Of a DNA stretch of 64,000 nucleotides, positions 50,421 through 62,275 are shown piece after piece. The notes below the pieces were generated by a model. It had not been told where the DNA came from and did no database searches. It worked only from the letters and a program-made list of their open reading frames with translations. The DNA is from Edolisoma coerulescens (Eukaryota; Chordata; Aves; Passeriformes; Campephagidae): assembly GCA_013397115.1 (NCBI GenBank), contig VWZW01000996.1:1751611-1815610 (forward strand), read 5' to 3'. A program made the position numbers and the translations under genes. Within the stretch, counting starts at the first letter, position 1, and every line of letters begins with the position of its first letter.

Positions 50421-53400
50421 TCTTTCACTTGAGGCCTAATGTTTTGATTCAAGTTTATTTCTCAAGTTACATAGGCTGTAACCTTAGATTTGGCTTCAAG
50501 CTGCAAGAGCAGCACTTTTATTAGAGCTGTTTTTTCCTACGCACATCATGTCCTATTCAGATTTACCATGCTGTACACAGCTGTTACAAAAAGAGCTAGT
50601 AACAGTTAGGCAAAGGGAAAGCCATCCTGTTTGTCATTTGCTGTTGCTGCCTAGTCAGTGCATCCAGGGCCGTTTTGCTCTGCTTCAGGCTCCTATCAAT
50701 CTGGTGGATCTGGAACACTGCAGTCAGGTGTAACTGTAATAGATGCAAAACACTGCTGAAAGGGATAGATTTTGGTACAATACCCAAGGCAAACAATATG
50801 CACAGCACTCAAATATTATTGTGTAGGGTTTAAAAAGAATTGCAAAATTCAAGGTTTTACGTGCACATGGAAGAGTAGAAACCATTACAAAATAATGCAA
50901 GGCCAAAATTTTTGTCAATCCTAAATAAAAATGACAGGGATATTACAGTGGACTATGCTAGGGATCATGTTGAATTCTACCACAAGAAAGCTGAACTGGC
51001 AATTAGTTTTAGTAAATCAAAGTAGATTTTCTGTTCTCTTATATTCAATAACATTACTGTTTGGACACAAAAGGCTTTGTATCTTTTAAAGAGAGTTATC
51101 TCTATGTGTTTATGACTTGCTATGCATGAATCTATGTCCAGCAAGCCTAATTTTGAGGAAGATCTCATGATACAGGGAGTGTAGCTATCTTCCACTTGCT
51201 TTGTTATATGCTGCAGATATTCTAAGATGCATGTAGTAGGTAAACAGGTAAAATACCCTTGGTTCATAAGCAGGTAAGATTGTTGAGGTCATGTCCTAAG
51301 AGTCATTCATTTCCCATTCATGAATGACTTCTTTATGAAAAGGGAGAAGAAACATATGTGGAACTCTTGTTTTACCATAATTTTTCAGCTGCCAGCTGCT
51401 TCCCCAGAATCCCTGTACTGATGGGAAAGAAGTAACACCTAAACAGGTGCTGATAAATTGCACATATGCAATAGGAGCACTGCAGGAGGTGTCACAGATG
51501 TCATGTTTATGGTGCATGTGCGATGCCATTGATCTGCGGTGGCCACTAATCCTGACATGCCCGGGCTCCTGTGCCTACATAGACTGATTTAGTGCCCCAC
51601 ATACAAAGTAAGACTCAATAAACATGCACAGAACTGTGTAGGTGAGATTTATCTGTCCAGGACTATCATGCCTCCCAATCAGCACTGTGCCTACAGCTTC
51701 TTTAAGACAGCCACTTTCTGTATGATGAACATTCCTGCCAAGTCAACATGCTGATTGCTCAAAACCTGGTGATTTTATGTTTTCTGACTTAAAAGTCAAA
51801 TCCAGGACAGAAAACAAAAAGTAACCTCATATTTCTCAATACAAATGTGTAGACTTGTCACTACTCTTTCTCATGAACCAAAGTATGGTAATATAGAGTC
51901 ACCTTCCTTTATGCAATATCCTGTTTCTCTGACACCTTCATTTTCTTTCCCACAAAACAAAATTATTTCAATCAGTTACAATTCTGGTGCAAATCTGGTG
52001 CAATTCTGAATAACCTGCTCTTTCCTATTGACTCTGATTCTCTACATATGAAAAAAAAGCTGCATAGCAACGTTTTAACTCCTCTCCTAATACACATACT
52101 TTTTGCCCAACATAAGAAAAGACTTGATATGACTAAATGGGACAAATGGACAGCTATAATGAAAAGTCATATCCATAACATCTGATGCACTTCAGACATA
52201 AACAGATCTGTGCCTGTGGGCTCTCTTTTCTAGCACTCCAGCAGACTTCTTTGGGGAAAAACAGGACTTCTGTTTACTCTGCCTTTTTCGCTTTTTGAAG
52301 TGATTCAGGCACATTAACAGTTGCAATGCCTTGCCACGATCAGCTACAAAGAGCAAAATGCCAGTCAAAGTTGTTCACTATACCAGTAACATATCTCTTA
52401 CTTGTGGAGAGTGCATTCAGAGCTGAATTCAACCAAATATAGCAGCTGATGCCTTTGTGTCCTTCTGGTCCCAAATTGCCACTGCAAAAGGAGGTGGATC
52501 TTCTATGGGTCCTGTGCCCTACCTACTAATTTTGTGCTCATTATAATCATACTAATTTGCAGAGTCTCACATAACTTAAGACTTCTTAAATACATCCATG
52601 CATGGGCAACTCCCTGAACCAACAGCAGGAGTCAGCTGCACATTGCAGACATGCATTTAAGGCATCTTGGTGTAGGAGTTTACACATGAGTTAAAATTCC
52701 CATTAGAGTAAGCAGATATCTGTAGTTTGTCTCAGCTGGTCCAATGTAGCCATCTGGTGCAACATTGGTGTTCAAGACATACTCACAAGGCTGGGAAATA
52801 TGGCAGGGAAGACTTTTTGAAGACTTTCTAGCTTTCTGAAGGAGCAGCTAGAAGCCAGGTTTGATAGCTAGGGTACAGGTGAATAAATAGACCGTCAAAA
52901 GTCACTTTAAGCACCTCAGAGCACCCTGCCAAGTTTTCAGATGCCACTTCAGAAAGACACTTGTCAGTTGTTAGAAATGTATCAAACCTACTCGACTCAT
53001 CTATCTTGACAACAACAAGATACCTGCAGGATACCCTATGGAATCCCAAATGAAACCTGATGCTTATACTTGGGCAACTGAATACCTCTCCATCAACTCT
53101 GAGGTCATGACTCGGACCCCTATTTCATGCATCATCAGCTTCATTTAGGAAGGTAAGGGGGTGAATCTCCCCTACAAAGGAGAATTACGTGAAATTGCAG
53201 TCTGTGATTCGCACACTTCCAGGAAGAGCTTCTTTTGGGGCTGGGTACTGCTTCTCATGGCTGTTAAGATGTATCTCCTGATAATAGATAACTTCTGCAG
53301 TTATTGGAGAGAAAGGGCTGGGAAACATCTTCCAACTCTCTGAATGACACCTCTGGATTATACTAATACTCTGTCCCTGCTTTCTCTTTTTCTCCCATAC

Positions 53401-55724
53401 ATGCCACAAAGCAAACACCAGATCTTTCAGTCTGCAGTGTGGTGCCAGCCCACAAAGCAGAGTGAAAACAAGTAGAAAATAACATTCTCAGCTTTTATTC
53501 TACATGTATTTCAAAGTAAATAAAAGTTATGTCCTCAACTCTTCAACCTTGAAATGCAGTGTAACTACCAGAATATGCTGCTTGTGACTTGACCATATCC
53601 CATTTTCCTCAAGTCAGGTAGAGGAACATTTTAATCCATTTCCAAATTTTCTCTCATCTCCTTCTTTCATTCTCACAAAATATTTGTGATATCCTCTTGT
53701 CACTCAGACATCACTCTGCACCAAAATGTTCTCACTGACAACCCGAGTATTAGTTGTCCAGTGCTCTCAGCAAAGTGAGTGGCATAGGGTCTTAACTTTT
53801 TTAGATATGACTCTTTGCACAATACTGTGCAGTGAGAAAGGTAGGAGAGCTGTAAAATTGTTTTTGATTTCAGAATCTACTCTTCTATGCCTGAGAAGCA
53901 CAAAGAAGAACAAACCAGGAAAACGTCTGGCTTGACGCCTTCTATTTATTAATCGCAGCTAGATTAATACATCTCTATCCCACCCCATGACTTTGCTAAC
54001 ACCAAACTCACATTAAATTCCATTTGTGACTTGTCTTGACTAAGGACTAGAGTCAAATCCTCCAAGGTATTTACATCTCTTGGAAGTATCAGCACCCTCT
54101 GTTCTCACTGGATGCTATGTGAAGGGATGGCACTCAGCCACGTAGAGAGATGCTCAGAACATTGTAGGATTAAACCCTGAGAGCCCATAATTCTTCCCAA
54201 CAGCTCCTACAAGAGCAGCCACATTCAGTGTTAAAGTTGCTGCTATAGGGTTTTGCTTTCTGACAAGTGTCCAAAGCACGTTGCTTGTACAAGAGGGTTA
54301 CTAAAGCCAACATGAAGGTTTTTGTTCCCAGACATTATTTCAAATCCAGGCAAATTCAGACAGAGCTTAAACACTGGTGCAACAAAGGCTGCTCAAAAAC
54401 CTTGATGTTTTGTCTTTGTGCTGCAGAGAGGGAAAAGTTTAATATTTTAAGAGAAAATTATAAAGAAGAGGTAGACTCTTCCTATGTAAAGCATTTGCCT
54501 CACATAATGTTATACATTGTGGGCCTTGTAATGATACAGAGAATGCTGGGGATTAGGATGTGAATCACAAGATATTCAGATTCTGCAATCCATTTCAAAA
54601 GAGAAGAGTCCAATATAAATCCTGTGGATTTCATCATCTGCTGCCAGCCAACATTTTTATTCATGAAATATTGTGAGCACTGTAACAGGTAGATGGGTTG
54701 AGCCAGATCCACAATCAGTGTAAATCAATACATCTCTACCAAACCACTGAGAAATTACTCCCTTTTGCAGCAGCTAGGAAACTAATGCTCTGTGTTTAGA
54801 CATTAATGTGGTTGGCAATAGAAAAGTTTGTAAATACTACTGATAAATCTTAAACTGCTTTTAAGAAAGAGCTATTTGAGTTGTGATGACTGTGTAACAC
54901 AGATTATATTTGAAAACATAATCAAAGCACACAGACTTACGTGCATTTTATTTAGTTTGTATTTTATTTTGCCGGGTGTGAATTAGCCAGATGAAAGGGC
55001 TATAGAACAGATGCAGGCCAGCACGGAAGGAACCCAGAGGAGTGATTCTTAGCACTAGCAAATTTAGTGCATCCTCTGCAGGTCACATCACAAAAAGCAG
55101 GTGCAGCCACACAGCTGCAGAGATATCTTTCCATAGTCAGGCTGAAGTTATTTCTGCCTTGGAGGTCTTTGTGTGATTTAAGAGGTGCAGTGGTAACAGG
55201 TAGTTGCTATGCCAAGACAGGATTTCCACTGTTAAAACAGAGAGAAACAGGATATTCCAGCATGCATTTGGGGTGTTTGGTCTGCTAAGGTATCTTTGTA
55301 GACAGCACTATCTGAGATGGCAAATGTAATATTACTTTAATAATTTCAAATAAGGGGAAAAAAACGTGCAAACAGATGGAGCTCCATCACAGATGTGTAT
55401 CTCTGTAACTGATATATTTGAAACACTACCACCAGCAACCAGCAGCTTAAGTTTCTCCTGTTGCTTGTTCTACAGTGTTTGCCAAGCTCATAACTATTTC
55501 AGACCTTGGTTGTCTCCTCCTGAAAAATCCTCCCTCCAACTAAATAAAGCCTACACTAGCCAAAGTGAGTCAACAAAACCTACTCTCTAGGTTCAGTGCT
55601 TGCCAAACTGGCAGGCTGCGAAAAGAAATCTCTCAATTTATACTAGAACCATGTGTATCTCCATTTACATATACATTTTATATGTGGGCAGTACACATTT
55701 GTTTATTTGTTGAACTCACCAAAT
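50421..55724. other. Long unique non-coding stretch, no gene seen
   Basis: Over 5 kb without a recognised gene, RNA or transposon. Open frames are at most 98 codons (54267-54563) and unremarkable. A near-duplicate GGTGCAAATCTGGTGCAATT lies near 51987-52006 and is the only local repeat seen. Confidence 0.65.
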
Positions 55725-56275
55725 AATAGAATCATAGAATGGTTTTGGTTGGAAGGGACCTTAAAGATCATCTAACTCCAACCCACCTGCCATAGGCAGG
55801 GACACCTTTCACTAGACCAGGTTGCTCAAATCCCCTTTCAACCTGGCCTTGAACACTTCAGGGATGGGGCATCCACAGCCTCTCTGGGCAACCTGTACCA
55901 GAATCTCATCACTCTCATAGTGAAGAATTTCTTCCTAGTATCTACTCTAAGCCTACTGTCAGTTTGTAGCCATTACTCCTTGTCTTAACACTACATGCCC
56001 TTGTAAAAGTCTCCCTCCAGCCCTCTTGTAGGGTGCTTTAGGTACTGGAAGGTTGTTAGAACCAGTCGGCTTTCTGGGCTGCAAGCACACTTTGCTGGCT
56101 CATGTTGAATTTCTTGTCAACTAACACCTCCAAGTCCTTCTCCTCTGGGCTGCTCTGAATCACTGTCCACCCAGCCTCTATTTGTGGCTGGGATTGCCCT
56201 GACTCGAGCACAACCTTGCACTTGGCCTTGTTAAGCTTCATGATATTTTCACGGGATCACCTCTCAAGTCTACAC
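55725..56275 (-). mobile_element. CR1 LINE, 3' end plus RT C-terminus with internal deletion
   Basis: The best-preserved CR1 of the window, on the minus strand. Plus-strand start AATAGAATCATAGAATGGTT, then GGTTGGAAGGGACCTTAAAG, GGCAGGGACACCTTTCACTA, CAACCTGGCCTTGAACACTT and GTAGGGTGCTTTAGGTACTG. At about 56055-56066 the sequence jumps from the TACTGGAAGG block to TCGGCTTTCTGGGCTGC, skipping a few hundred bases of the normal element. The right part still encodes, on the minus strand at 56056-56241, a recognisable RT C-terminal frame (KLNKAKCKVV, SSPEEKDLEVLVD, NMSQQSVLAAQKA). The match to CR1 ends near CTCTCAAGTCTACAC. Confidence 0.95.
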
Positions 56276-57250
56276 AGCAGACAATCACTTATTTTTTCAC
56301 CTCTCTCAGTGTTTCACAAAGCAGTTCTTTTCATGTGGGGGGGCGGCACAGAATCTTAGACATGATTCTTAATAAGTCCTTTAAAAACAGACCAAAGCAC
56401 ATGCTCTTTTCTTCTTTCTTTTTTATAAAATGCTTTACTGTTAACTGGCCCATAATTCAAGAAATTTTTGATGTTAATTTGATTGAAATTTTCTTGCAGG
56501 ATTAATTTATAGTCCTAGCAAATCAATAGAAATCAGATCACAGCTGACTCTTGTGCAGAGTAACAATGGAAGACAAAGCCTGAGCCACCTCTCAAAAAGG
56601 TGTCAATGCAGCCTCCAGGTTGAACATTTCAAATTTCTTTGCTGTTAAAAATAGTTGCATGTTACTTACATGAGCCTTGCAGTATTCCGCAGAATTGTCA
56701 TGGTTCTGAGTCTGATCAAAGAAGAGATTTAGGATTTAAGTACAAAACCAAGGAGGTGTATGAGCGTGTTGGGTTAGGGGAGAGAGAAAAGCATTCCCCA
56801 CTAGTCATGTGGCCAGGAAACCCTTTCTAAATAAAAAACACAATTCATTGCTATGTTTCATTGGTCTAGAAATAAACAAATGGAAATGTAAAATTTCCCT
56901 CAGCTTTTACTAATCCTCATGCAATTAACTGAACATTTTTAGCCAAAAATAGCGTTCCCATTTTGACTGTGGAAAAGACTTTCATGACAAAGCACACCAT
57001 CTTGAAAACTAATGCAATAAATATTCAGAGTGATTAAAGTTCAAATTGACTCAATTCACAATATTGCTTTATTCAGTCCCTCACATCTCACCTGTTTTCT
57101 ATACACAGCTTTTGTTGTAATATTCAGCAGAATGGTGACATTACAGCTGAATACTAATCCAAATCTATAAACTTGACCCTCTCAGGGAGTAGTATGGGGA
57201 ACCAGGTGTGAGAACACCCTGATGTTGGACTTAATTTCTCTGTAGATCCC
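56276..57250. other. Unique non-coding stretch, no gene seen
   Basis: AT-rich sequence with no gene. A G7 run lies at about 56338-56343. The segment 57020-57070 (GATTAAAGTTCAAATTGAC) is unremarkable apart from an AT-rich texture. Confidence 0.65.
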
Positions 57251-57328
57251 TGTCCTAGTTTTGGCTGGGATAGAGTTGAGCAAGTGTCTGCTTGGTGCTT
57301 ATTTGCCAGTTGGGCTTAAACCATGACA
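57251..57328 (+). mobile_element. Collapsed ERV LTR, 78 bp, both ends retained
   Basis: The first 28 bp, TGTCCTAGTTTTGGCTGGGATAGAGTT, match the start of a widespread avian ERVL-type LTR (TGTCCTGGTTTCGGCTGGGATAG). The following part (GAGCAAGTGTCTGCTTGGTG, CTTATTTGCCAGTTGGGCTT, AAACCATGACA) matches the extreme 3' end of the same LTR type (TGGTGCTTAGTTGCCGGCTGGGGTTAAACCACGACA). The whole interior of several hundred bases, with the TATA box and polyadenylation signal, is missing. TG...CA termini are intact, but I see no target-site duplication (flanks ATCCC and GTCCT). It is inert. I infer an internal deletion of a solo LTR. A small non-autonomous derivative is the alternative. Confidence 0.8.
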
Positions 57329-60300
57329 GTCCTTCAGTTCTGATTTTCATCAGAAATATGTGGATTGTGACTTTATAAATTTCTATTATCGAAGTATTAT
57401 AGAGGAGGACATGAATTAAGTTTTCAAAGAGGTCATGTGGTATTATAACAGTGCCCAAGAAGACATTCACATTCCTGAAGGACACATCAAGAGTTCAGAA
57501 AGCTGGGCCCTATATGTCAAGCCTTCCAGAATAGGAGAAGAGCTGTTAAAATTATTTTCTATCTTCCCCTTGCTCTGTTGCAAGTCTTTGGAGACAAAAG
57601 CCAAAGATTAGACCATTTTCTTTGCTTTTGCTTATTATTTGACCGAAAAGGACAAATCATTCTAAACAGTTCTTTTGTTGTCTGCGAAAGACAACCACAA
57701 TGTATCTGCCCCTCCAGTGAAGCATGACAAAAATACTCTCCTGGTGTAATTGGCCTGCTATCAGTTTTCATGCATCACCGTGACATATCCTTGGCTTTCT
57801 TATAATGATATCTTTCTCTTAAGTAATCTTATCTGTAGCTTTATGTCTAAATTAAGTTGCTCCATATCCTTAAAATTGTCTAGGACAAACATGTAAAGAT
57901 TTATAAAATCATTTAATTAAATTTAGAAGGATTCAGAATAGCAACCACTTGTTCATTGTTCAGATGTGATCTAAGGTAAAATAATTAATTTTTTACAGAA
58001 TTTATCAAGGAAGGTCTATAAACACAGATGATACTAAAGTTCTCCAACACAATTCTTCTTAGGACTATTTCAGCTGTGCAGTTTTACAGCTTTGTTATAG
58101 GTGACACTATCTTTTCATTGAAGAAATTAATAAATTATTTCCTCCTACTACAACTCCTTCACCTTTTCTTACCCTCCTTCCATTGTAGCTTTTGATCAAA
58201 ACAGCTGTTAAGCTACTCTTCTTTGATTCTCCTAGAACTGAAAGGTGAAAAATCCATGAACTAGCATCTTACATACATCATCTGGGAGTCATATTTCCTT
58301 TAGTCCCTTCCTCATTGCTATTTTCCCTTATCTCCCTTTTTGTCTTTTCCATCTCACCTGACTTTGGAGCACTACAACCTATGGGGTCTGTATCTGAGAT
58401 CATTCTCTTTGTTTTGTTTACTCTGTGGTGACTACAGTCAGTGGAGGCTCAGCACAGTCCATTTATCCTAATGTGGAGCTCTGACACAGAGGAGAAAGAT
58501 TGTGCTGTAGACAAGCACTTGCTTGTCTCTGTTGACTCTGAACTAGCTAGGTGCTAGTTGACATAACTAGCTCAGGTGGAAACTTTTATACTGTATATGC
58601 CTAAAATGAAGATTCCTGATGGGGAAAATGTGCTGGGGTTGCAGTACCTAATGTTTCCACAGAAATTTATCACTGAGGTACCTGAACATATAACCTCTCT
58701 GCCCATGACAATGTAGATTTCTAGAGGTATCTATGTAATTAGGTAAAAATTAAAACAGTATGACTTCCACACTGGACTAGCTTGGGCTTTTTTGATAACT
58801 ATGCCCAAAGTAAACCTGATCTTTTTTTGTTACCTTCAAAACCTCACTTTCTTGCTTCATTGGATTTCCTCAATGACAGATAATTAGCTGAGTTCTATTC
58901 TGGAGTTTGCAAGCATTTCACAGTCTATGAGGAATAATTCAGCTTCTATACCCTACAAAAAAAGAAGTCTGATTCATTCAGTCAGGATATACTTACTCAT
59001 GACTTTTTCAAGGAAAGATCTTCAGGCCAGTGTCATGTGAAAAACTGTAGTTTCTTTTTAAAAAGAAACAATATAAACATGCAGTATTGCTCAATTAAAT
59101 TATCTATTTACAAAAAGACAGTTATTCTGAAAGTAATTGAGGAAGCTGAGAGAAGAACAAGCTGCATGGGAGCTGTTCTCATTAAGACAGCTCCTGTGTA
59201 ACCCTGTTATATTCTTACCTGTCACTCTTACTCATTCATTCATCTATTCACATCAGATTCCCTTTATATTTTAGTTTGGTTTTCCCTCACCATATCTGGA
59301 ATTGGATCACCCAATTTTCTTTGCAAATGTCAGTTTATTTTAGGTCATGTGTAAGCAGCTGCAGTGCAAGGTCTCTTAGCAGCAGAATTTCTAACTGATC
59401 CTCTTCTGGTATTCACAAGATAGGTAGAGTAGGGTAAGAGGACATAATCGTGTGTGCAATGCTTTAATCATCTGTAATTAGAACAACTGTTGGCATGCTT
59501 TAAGTTGCTTGTGGGGGCCATCTCATCAGCAAAGTCAAGGTGACAGAGCACCTCAATCTTCAGCACAGACCATATTAATGTCATTGGGTTTGAACTGGTA
59601 CAGCTCAATCACACATCAACACAGAGCAGAGGAATAAGTACTTTTCAGTGATCTTCATGACATTATAAAGATCCTGATAGCCAGTGTTAATCTGTTGGTG
59701 TTATTGCTGTAAATTTGACTACATTTGTGAATATGTCTTAAGGAAAAAAACTGCAAATATTTATTTTCCTAGCCAGACCATACAACAGTGACTTTTGTAA
59801 CTATATATATGAGTAAAAATATTTTTTTAAAGCAATTTTAAGATGCAGTGCTCTTCTTAGGAGAAATGTTCACAAACTAAATCTGAAAGCTGACATAATA
59901 GTTTAGAACATTAGTGAATCAGCAGAGACATGCTGTACACCCACTAACTTCAAGTTTCCATCTCACTGCCACCAGCTAATAAAAATCTTGCAATGTCTTG
60001 TACTTCTGAATCTTAATAGCCCCAGGTGTTGGGAGAAAACATGTAGGAGGGAGCAAAATGATGCTCCTCCCACTATCCCCAATCTAATTCTTCATAGATC
60101 TTAACAAGCATCTGTTGATTTTAGGGCATTTGATTTGGACAGACATTTGGTCTAATTGAGTATAATCAAATGAAGATGTTAAGAAATAAAAGAACCAAAT
60201 AGGCTTCAAGGTAAGGACATCCAAGTGACATCCTGACAAATGATCACCAGGTAGATGAGCCAAAATGCCTCTATTAGCCCTGATATCAGCCAGCTGGAGT

Positions 60301-61620
60301 CTTTGTTGTGCTGACATATCATAAAATGACAGGCACTGGCTTTGGGCTATATAATGTCAGCCTCTCACAGCTGGAATTTTTTGTAAATCCAACGTAAGAA
60401 GTTTTTCTCAAAATTTTGGAATGGATTATTCCCCCGTTCCCCTTCCCTCCCATACTTTACAACAAAGGATACATTATTTTCACTGACAATTAGAAGAGCC
60501 AATTAATTATTTCTATTCAAGTAGCAACTAAGTTTTAAAGCAAGTAAGATGCTATGTATTTTGCTGAAGATAATATTATTGGAACAGTTGGATGAATACC
60601 AGTACTCAGTTTTGCTTTTGTAGAAGACCATATTTTTATACAACACTCTAGCACTTTTCTTTTTAATAAGAAAACTCTCTGTAGGAGAGACACTGACACC
60701 AATAGGCAGGGTCTTCCTGTCCTTCACGACTAAACCAAACAAAAGGGTGTAGAACTTCCCCGTTCTAACATTGACATGCTGTGCTGGGAAGAACCATATA
60801 TCTCAGAACCAGCACATGATGGTCAGCACCTTCAAGCCAATGCCTAGGATGTTGGGTTTTGCCCTCTGAAATGCAGTGAACTCCTAATGCTCAGTTAGGA
60901 AACTGGTGTAAAGAAAGGAATTTTTTTCCCTGTCAAAACACGGAGAAGTCACTTCCTCACAACAGTTTGCCTTGCTGTTTTGCATCCCTCAGGTCACCTC
61001 CCTCCTTCCGAGCCTGTCTTTAGCCAGCTTTTCCAGCCATCAGAAAGGAGAGATGCCAGAATCAGTGAGACCAAGTTACTCCTCTAAAGCCTGAAGGCCA
61101 AGCTGCTGTATGCTAGTGGCTACCAAGCATGAGCAAAAGGTAATGGGTAAGAACCAGTCTCTCTCTTCTCTGGGAGCAGCAGCCCATTAATAACAGCCCC
61201 TGCTTTGTCTACTATGCACTTGAATGAAGAGCGTACAGAAAACATCCTGCTGGTTTAAGTGTTCCCTTGAACCTTGGGTATGCATATGAGACCAACAGGG
61301 AGAGCTGTTTTGCATTCTGCTGCTCTCTAAGGAGATCCAGTAACAAGAAAGTGTAGTTAATTACTGAGACTGCTTTAAATATGAACTACAAGAAGTTGCC
61401 CAAATCTTGCTGCTGTGGATGCAGATTCTTCTACATAAAACATTTCACTATATTGCTGAAGTTCAGTGACTTCAGCACTGCTGTGCAGTGAGTAACAGCT
61501 CCTCTAAACCCAAAGGTTCTGGCAAAATTGAGTTGTAATTTTGTCCTGGTGTCTGGGGCTAACATTGCTTGGCGAAATTACTGACTCCTGACTACTTGTC
61601 TCACTGTACTTTGTAGGGAA
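57329..61620. other. Long unique non-coding stretch, no gene seen
   Basis: No gene, RNA or transposon recognised. The only distinct local feature is a 20-bp near-palindrome at 58509-58528, listed separately. Open frames do not exceed 79 codons. Confidence 0.65.
58509..58528. repeat. 20-bp inverted repeat with a 2-base centre
   Basis: AGACAAGCA, then CT, then TGCTTGTCT: two perfect 9-base arms. The symmetry ends at the next base pair. No function is suggested by its neighbours. Confidence 0.85.
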
Positions 61621-61625
61621 AGGGT
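61621..61625. repeat. Target-site duplication, left copy (AGGGT)
   Basis: AGGGT directly before the TGTCATG end of the 645-bp LTR, repeated exactly at 62271-62275. Confidence 0.93.
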
Positions 61626-61726
61626 TGTCATGATCCGCTAATACGAGCGGGAGTCGTGATGGTTCGTTTATTGATCTCAGAGTGCAAAAGACACAAAGGG
61701 GATTTCAGTTTCAATCAACAGTGCAC

Positions 61727-61732
61727 TTTATT
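61727..61732 (-). terminator. LTR polyadenylation signal
   Basis: TTTATT on the plus strand is AATAAA on the minus strand, within GGCACTCAAATAAAGTGC as read in the LTR sense. It is about 190 bases after the TATA box. A second AATAAA complement lies at 61667-61672. Confidence 0.65.
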
Positions 61733-61761
61733 TGAGTGCCAACAACACAATTATGCGATAG

Positions 61762-61822
61762 AAGAGAGAGAGAGAGAGAGAGAAACAAAGTAGAGAGGAA
61801 AAAGAGAGAGAGAGAGGGGGAA
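61762..61822. repeat. (GA)n microsatellite inside the LTR
   Basis: Two GA-rich arrays, AGAGAGAGAGAGAGAGAGAG at about 61764-61783 and AAGAGAGAGAGAGAGGGGG at about 61803-61821, separated by AACAAAGTAGAGAGG. They lie within the R region of the minus-strand LTR and probably came with it. Confidence 0.9.
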
Positions 61823-61922
61823 TAGCTACCAACGGATGAGACAAAGTCCTCGTGGTCCTCTGCCAATAGATTTGCCATCGTCCGTGGGGAGATCTCTCGT
61901 CGTGGTTAATTCAGAAAGTCCC

Positions 61923-61928
61923 TTTATA
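61923..61928 (-). promoter_or_regulatory. LTR core promoter TATA box
   Basis: The plus strand reads TTTATA, i.e. TATAAA on the minus strand, placed between the U3 and R parts of the 645-bp LTR and followed by two AATAAA complements. The layout is that of an intact LTR promoter. Activity is unknown. Confidence 0.7.
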
Positions 61929-62270
61929 GTCTTTTTGAAGACGAGGGGCAACTGGCCAGGAGGTGAGGAAATCTGCAGCCATTGTTCGGGTGCTCAGTAC
62001 AGGTGTCCAAGACAGGCCATTCCTTCTTGCTTCAGTGCCGTCTTTTCCACCTGGGTAGCCAGAACGGCGCCAGCACGACCAGTTCTCCAGGAATGCATAT
62101 CAGTCCTCAGCGGGCACACCTGCAGGCAACACTTGGCAAACATCCCACCTCAGCCAGGCCAGGACTCTTGTGCAAAAGTCCTCCTTTTCTTTTGGGGTTT
62201 TTAGGGTTTCAGTCTCTGTCCTAGTCGATGATCGTGAGGCAGATGAGGGATTTTCGGACCGTCTCTTACA

Positions 62271-62275
62271 AGGGT
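62271..62275. repeat. Target-site duplication, right copy (AGGGT)
   Basis: Exact partner of AGGGT at 61621-61625. It fixes the right boundary of the LTR after TTACA. Confidence 0.93.

Larger units (their letters stand above)
61626..62270 (-). mobile_element. Young ERVL-like solo LTR, 645 bp, with target-site duplication
   Basis: A complete solo LTR lying on the minus strand. Plus-strand ends are TGTCATGATCCGC and GTCTCTTACA, giving TG...CA termini, and identical AGGGT copies flank it (61621-61625, 62271-62275). Orientation is set by signals read on the minus strand: a TATA box (TATAAA, complement of 61923-61928), then polyadenylation signals AATAAA (complements of 61727-61732 and 61667-61672) about 190-260 bases downstream. 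U3 is therefore the right 340 bp and R/U5 the left 300 bp. A GA/TC microsatellite sits inside R (61762-61822). CpGs are well kept (five in the first 41 bp), in contrast to the CpG-poor surroundings, so the insertion is young. No internal retroviral genes remain. The 122-codon plus-strand frame at 61836-62204 is antisense chance in CpG-rich LTR sequence. Confidence 0.95.

Noticed and set aside
61836..62204. 122-codon plus-strand open frame
   Set aside because: It lies wholly inside the 645-bp LTR, antisense to it. The CpG-rich LTR sequence is simply poor in stop codons.
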